NCBI GenBank assembly: GCA_045641345.1
Contig: JAZUGR010000009.1
Coordinates: 1 to 35,426 of the forward strand
DNA length: 35,426 bases
Direction: 5' to 3'
Source of the DNA: Cacconaster sp045641345
GTDB lineage: Bacteria > Bacteroidota > Bacteroidia > Bacteroidales > UBA932
Shown piece after piece: positions 32,577-35,426 of this stretch (the first letter of the stretch is position 1; the number at the start of each line of letters is the position of its first letter). The translations under genes and the position numbers were made by a program. The notes beneath the pieces are model-generated. The model was not told where the DNA came from and did not search any database. It worked only from the letters and a program-made list of their open reading frames with translations.

Positions 32577-33914
32577 ATGAAAAAGTATCTATTCATGGCA
32601 TTCGCCGTCCTGTCGCTCCTTGCGGCGGGATGCAGCAAATACGACGATTCAATCCCCGAATGGCCGTGGAGCGAGCCGAAGGGAGGTCCCTCGTCATATA
32701 TCTGGATTGACGCCTCGGCCAATTTCCAGTATTATGCCAACAGCGTCGACAATATCAAGGCCGACCTCGAACGTGTCAAGAAGATGGGCTTCACCGACAT
32801 AATCGTCGACGTGAGGCCTACCGAAGGCACCGTGCTGTTCACTTCAGGCACGGCTCCCGCTACCAGGCGCCTTGCAGCCTGGGTGGGCGGCTCCTACAAG
32901 TTCGTCAACCGTACTGAGACCTTCGACTATCTGCAGGCGTTCATCGATGCCGGACACGAGGTGGGACTGAAGGTCAATGCAGCCATCAATACGTTTGTGG
33001 GCGGCTACGGCGGAATGTACGGCCTTGAGAGCGAAGGCCCTATATTCTCGGGCGATATCCCTGCTTCGTGGGCCACAATGCAGAACCGCACAGGAGGCAT
33101 CAAGAGCAGCTTCTATGACGGGGTGCAGGGTACTGTGTTCCTCAATCCGGCCAACGACGACGTTCAGGACTATATGCTGTCGCTCCTTGGAGAGCTGGCC
33201 GAATACGACCTCGACGGAATCATCCTCGACAGGTGCAGGTACGACGACAGCGGTCTGCAGAGCGATTTCTCCGAAATATCGAAAGACAAGTTCACCGATT
33301 ATCTTGGCAAACAGCCCACTTTGTGGCCTGTGTTCCAGGCAGGGGCCTCGTCGCTTCCCTCCACGGTCTCTGACGAGCAGCGCAGTTGGCTCGCATTCAG
33401 GGTCAAGGTTATCCACGACTTTATAGTCAAGGCTGCCGACACGGTTCACAGCGTGGATCCCGACATCCGTTTCGGCGTGTATGTCGGTGCGTGGTACTCG
33501 GATTATTACACTTCGGGAGTGAACTGGGCCAGCCCCGATTACCCCACTGCCGTCAAGTACCCCAAGTGGGCCAACAAGGATTATCAGGAATGCGGCTTCG
33601 CCGATCACTGCGACTTTATGATGCTCGGCTGCTACGCTTCGGCCAACAGCATCACCGGCAGCGGCGAATGGACCATCCAGGGTTTCGCCCGTCAGGGTAG
33701 GACTCTCCTGTGCGGTGATACCGAGTTTGCGGGCGGCCCCGACATCGGCAATCCCGAAGGGTGGAACCAGGGCAACCAGGGCGACAAACTGAGCAAGGTG
33801 GTCGAGGTGTGCTTCAAGGAGGCCGACGGCCTGTTCGTATTCGATTTGTGCCACGTGAGGATGTATGACTACTGGGACGCATTCGAGGCTGCTTTTGAAG
33901 AGAACAAGAAATAA
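32577..33914 (+). CDS. GHL10-like lipoprotein, paralogue of the secreted protein at 24586
   Basis: This 445-residue lipoprotein (lipobox LAAGC, Cys19) has the same barrel segments as its neighbour: YIWIDASANFQYY, LERVKKMGFTDIIVDVRPTE, GHEVGLKVNAAINTFVGG and LDGIILDRCRYDD (D213, D218, R219, D223). Further matches are FGVYVGAWYSDYYTSGVNWAS. The conserved DGIIxDRxRYD segment suggests both have the same kind of active site. It differs in being lipid-anchored, probably on the cell surface, with a Pro/Trp-rich stretch after the lipobox (IPEWPWSEPKGG). It begins 5 bases after the DUF5018-like gene. The substrate is unknown; initial cleavage outside the cell is inferred. Confidence 0.83.
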   Translation: MKKYLFMAFAVLSLLAAGCSKYDDSIPEWPWSEPKGGPSSYIWIDASANFQYYANSVDNIKADLERVKKMGFTDIIVDVRPTEGTVLFTSGTAPATRRLAAWVGGSYKFVNRTETFDYLQAFIDAGHEVGLKVNAAINTFVGGYGGMYGLESEGPIFSGDIPASWATMQNRTGGIKSSFYDGVQGTVFLNPANDDVQDYMLSLLGELAEYDLDGIILDRCRYDDSGLQSDFSEISKDKFTDYLGKQPTLWPVFQAGASSLPSTVSDEQRSWLAFRVKVIHDFIVKAADTVHSVDPDIRFGVYVGAWYSDYYTSGVNWASPDYPTAVKYPKWANKDYQECGFADHCDFMMLGCYASANSITGSGEWTIQGFARQGRTLLCGDTEFAGGPDIGNPEGWNQGNQGDKLSKVVEVCFKEADGLFVFDLCHVRMYDYWDAFEAAFEENKK

Positions 33915-33954
33915 CCAATACCAAAATATTCCGTTTCACTAATTTTTAAACATT

Positions 33955-35426
33955 ATGAAAAAATTCATTTTAATGCTCAGCGTCGCTATTGTGGCGCTGG
34001 CTTCGTGCGACAAGGGCAATGACCCGAAGAAGTCCGGCATTACGCTCACGTCGGAAAAGTACGTGGCTCTTTCCGAGTCAGGAACAAGCCACATCACCTT
34101 CAAGGCATCCCAGGACTGGATTGCCGAACCGGTTTGTGCGGATCCGGAGGACGACTATGTCGAGATCAGCCCTAAAGAGGGAAAGGCCGGCGATGAATGC
34201 AAGATCACCGTTATAGCCGAAGATCTTCCCGAAGGAACCACGGGCCGTGTATTCGCCGTGGCAATCACCACCAATGATGCGGCTGAGACCGTATATTTCG
34301 GTCAGGGCAAGTTCTTTGTCGGAATCCCCGAAACCGAAACCACTGTCGGCATCGAAGGCGGCAAGGTCTCCTATCACATCTTTACCAATTGCACGTCATT
34401 CGATGTAAAGAAGTATGACGGTCCCGAAGATGCATTCCCTTATGCTCCCGTTACCTGGGACAAAGCCACAATGACTGTCACGATGGACTTCCAGCCCAAT
34501 ACCGGCTATGATGAGCGCGAGGCCTATATCAAGTTCTATAATGTTACTGAGATTGATGAGGACTATGTCGTAAAGACTTATGGATATCAGGAAGCAACCC
34601 CTTGCATCGTGTACTCTATCAGCATGGCTGACGCTAAGGTCGACCTTGAAAGCGCATCAGTTCTTTCCGAAGCCATCTATAAGGGCAACCACTATGTGAG
34701 CACGGGTAAGGATCTCTACAGGATCAATCCCGCTGACGGCGCATATGAGAAGATCGACTGGCCTTGGGGCAGCGGTATGACTCAGAAGGTCATCACCAAC
34801 GATGATGCAGGCAACCTTATCATCTGCAACCATACGTTCTATTTGGGTGAATCGGATGGATATCTCGATGGAAATTTCAAACTCAATGTTGTTACTCCTG
34901 CAGGTGCGGAAAGCAATCTGATCACTAAGGCAGCCTGGGAGTGCGGCGGTCCTGCCGGTGCCAAGATCAAGGTTACCGGTGATGTTACCGGCAACGCTAT
35001 GATCTGTCTTCCCGTAGAGGGTATCGAAGGCATCGGTATGTCCAACACTCTTGGGTACTGGCAGGTTACCGGCGGCACCGTGGGTGATTATCAAAAAGTT
35101 ACCGTTGTCGGATTCGTCGGCCCTATGTGGGCGGACCCTGCTGGTTACTGGCATACATATGCAAACTGGCTGCCTAATATCGTAGCTGTCGGTACTACAC
35201 CTGACGATGGTTTCATTATGGCCGGCGTTTATGATGAAAACTGCTTGTACAACATTACAAAGGATGGTACTGCCACCAAGAAGATGACATCCACCTATAT
35301 ATGCGACACAGATGACTGCACTGCGAATTTCGCACTTCACTCCATCGATATCAGGACAATCGGAGGCGTGAAATACCTCGTGGTTCTCGCAAGCCCTCAG
35401 TTCCCTTCATGGGGTTGGGAAGGATC
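33955..35426 (+). CDS. BACON-type surface lipoprotein (cut by right edge)
   Basis: The first 490 residues are present. The signal sequence ends VALASC with Cys18. Residues about 25-112 match the layout of a BACON domain, a Bacteroidetes carbohydrate-associated module (ITLTSEKYVALSESGTSHIT, DYVEISPKEGKAGDECKI). A second strand-rich unit follows at about 118-210. The part from about 215 on has KVITNDDAGNLIICN and KVTGDVTGNAMICLPVEG, which line up with the DUF5018-like protein, and YLVVLASPQFPSWGW parallels LFVVSHFPHWGRGP there. It is probably another surface glycan-binding protein of the SusCD locus. The 40-base gap before it holds no clear TAnnTTTG box. Confidence 0.78.
   Translation, partial: MKKFILMLSVAIVALASCDKGNDPKKSGITLTSEKYVALSESGTSHITFKASQDWIAEPVCADPEDDYVEISPKEGKAGDECKITVIAEDLPEGTTGRVFAVAITTNDAAETVYFGQGKFFVGIPETETTVGIEGGKVSYHIFTNCTSFDVKKYDGPEDAFPYAPVTWDKATMTVTMDFQPNTGYDEREAYIKFYNVTEIDEDYVVKTYGYQEATPCIVYSISMADAKVDLESASVLSEAIYKGNHYVSTGKDLYRINPADGAYEKIDWPWGSGMTQKVITNDDAGNLIICNHTFYLGESDGYLDGNFKLNVVTPAGAESNLITKAAWECGGPAGAKIKVTGDVTGNAMICLPVEGIEGIGMSNTLGYWQVTGGTVGDYQKVTVVGFVGPMWADPAGYWHTYANWLPNIVAVGTTPDDGFIMAGVYDENCLYNITKDGTATKKMTSTYICDTDDCTANFALHSIDIRTIGGVKYLVVLASPQFPSWGWEG

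Overview
The window looks like a Bacteroidales chromosome segment of fairly high GC, Alistipes/Rikenellaceae-like by impression; I cannot fix the genus. Support comes from a SusC/SusD pair with surface lipoproteins, recurrent TAnnTTTG -7 boxes typical of Bacteroidetes sigma factors, and families common in this phylum (the Ig-like lipoprotein after the RelA/SpoT homologue, a deaminase-like/PIG-L fusion, DUF5018-like and BACON proteins). No rRNA, tRNA, CRISPR array, insertion sequence or phage gene is visible, and gene density is very high, with many 4-41 bp overlaps.

From 1 to 22589 every gene is on the minus strand. Reading in the direction of transcription (right to left), there is first a GH20 hexosaminidase, a deaminase-like/PIG-L fusion and a D-2-hydroxyacid dehydrogenase (22589-18251). 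Next comes an uptake locus (18242-13312): a promoter, a structured leader, a small TM1266-type ACT-like protein, a TonB-dependent receptor and a NitT/TauT-type ABC importer. This runs into ligA and a STAS plus aminoglycoside-phosphotransferase-like fusion (13352-10255). A stringent-response operon follows (10198-4087): RelA/SpoT homologue, Ig-like lipoprotein, beta-barrel protein and a size-atypical IspG. A 47-residue peptide gene (3896-4039), a TRIC-type channel, a CaCA-type cation exchanger and folC come next (4039-1024). Pyruvate phosphate dikinase is cut by the left edge.

From about 22670 to the right edge every gene is on the plus strand and forms a polysaccharide-utilisation-like locus: a CBM9-like protein, an N-acylglucosamine 2-epimerase, a secreted GHL10-like glycosidase, SusC, SusD, a DUF5018-like surface lipoprotein, a second GHL10-like lipoprotein and a BACON-type lipoprotein cut by the right edge. 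Together with the divergent GH20 and PIG-L/deaminase genes it suggests capture and breakdown of an amino-sugar-containing glycan: surface binding and import by SusCD, cleavage by the GHL10-like enzymes and GH20, and cytoplasmic epimerisation or deacetylation of the released sugars. The substrate is not known, and no dedicated regulator is visible within the window.

The points most worth a second look are the amino-sugar locus with two GHL10 paralogues, the substituted active-site motif in the deaminase-like domain, the receptor/ABC operon led by a hydrogenase-regulator-like protein, the STAS-kinase fusion after ligA, and the unannotated 47-residue peptide.
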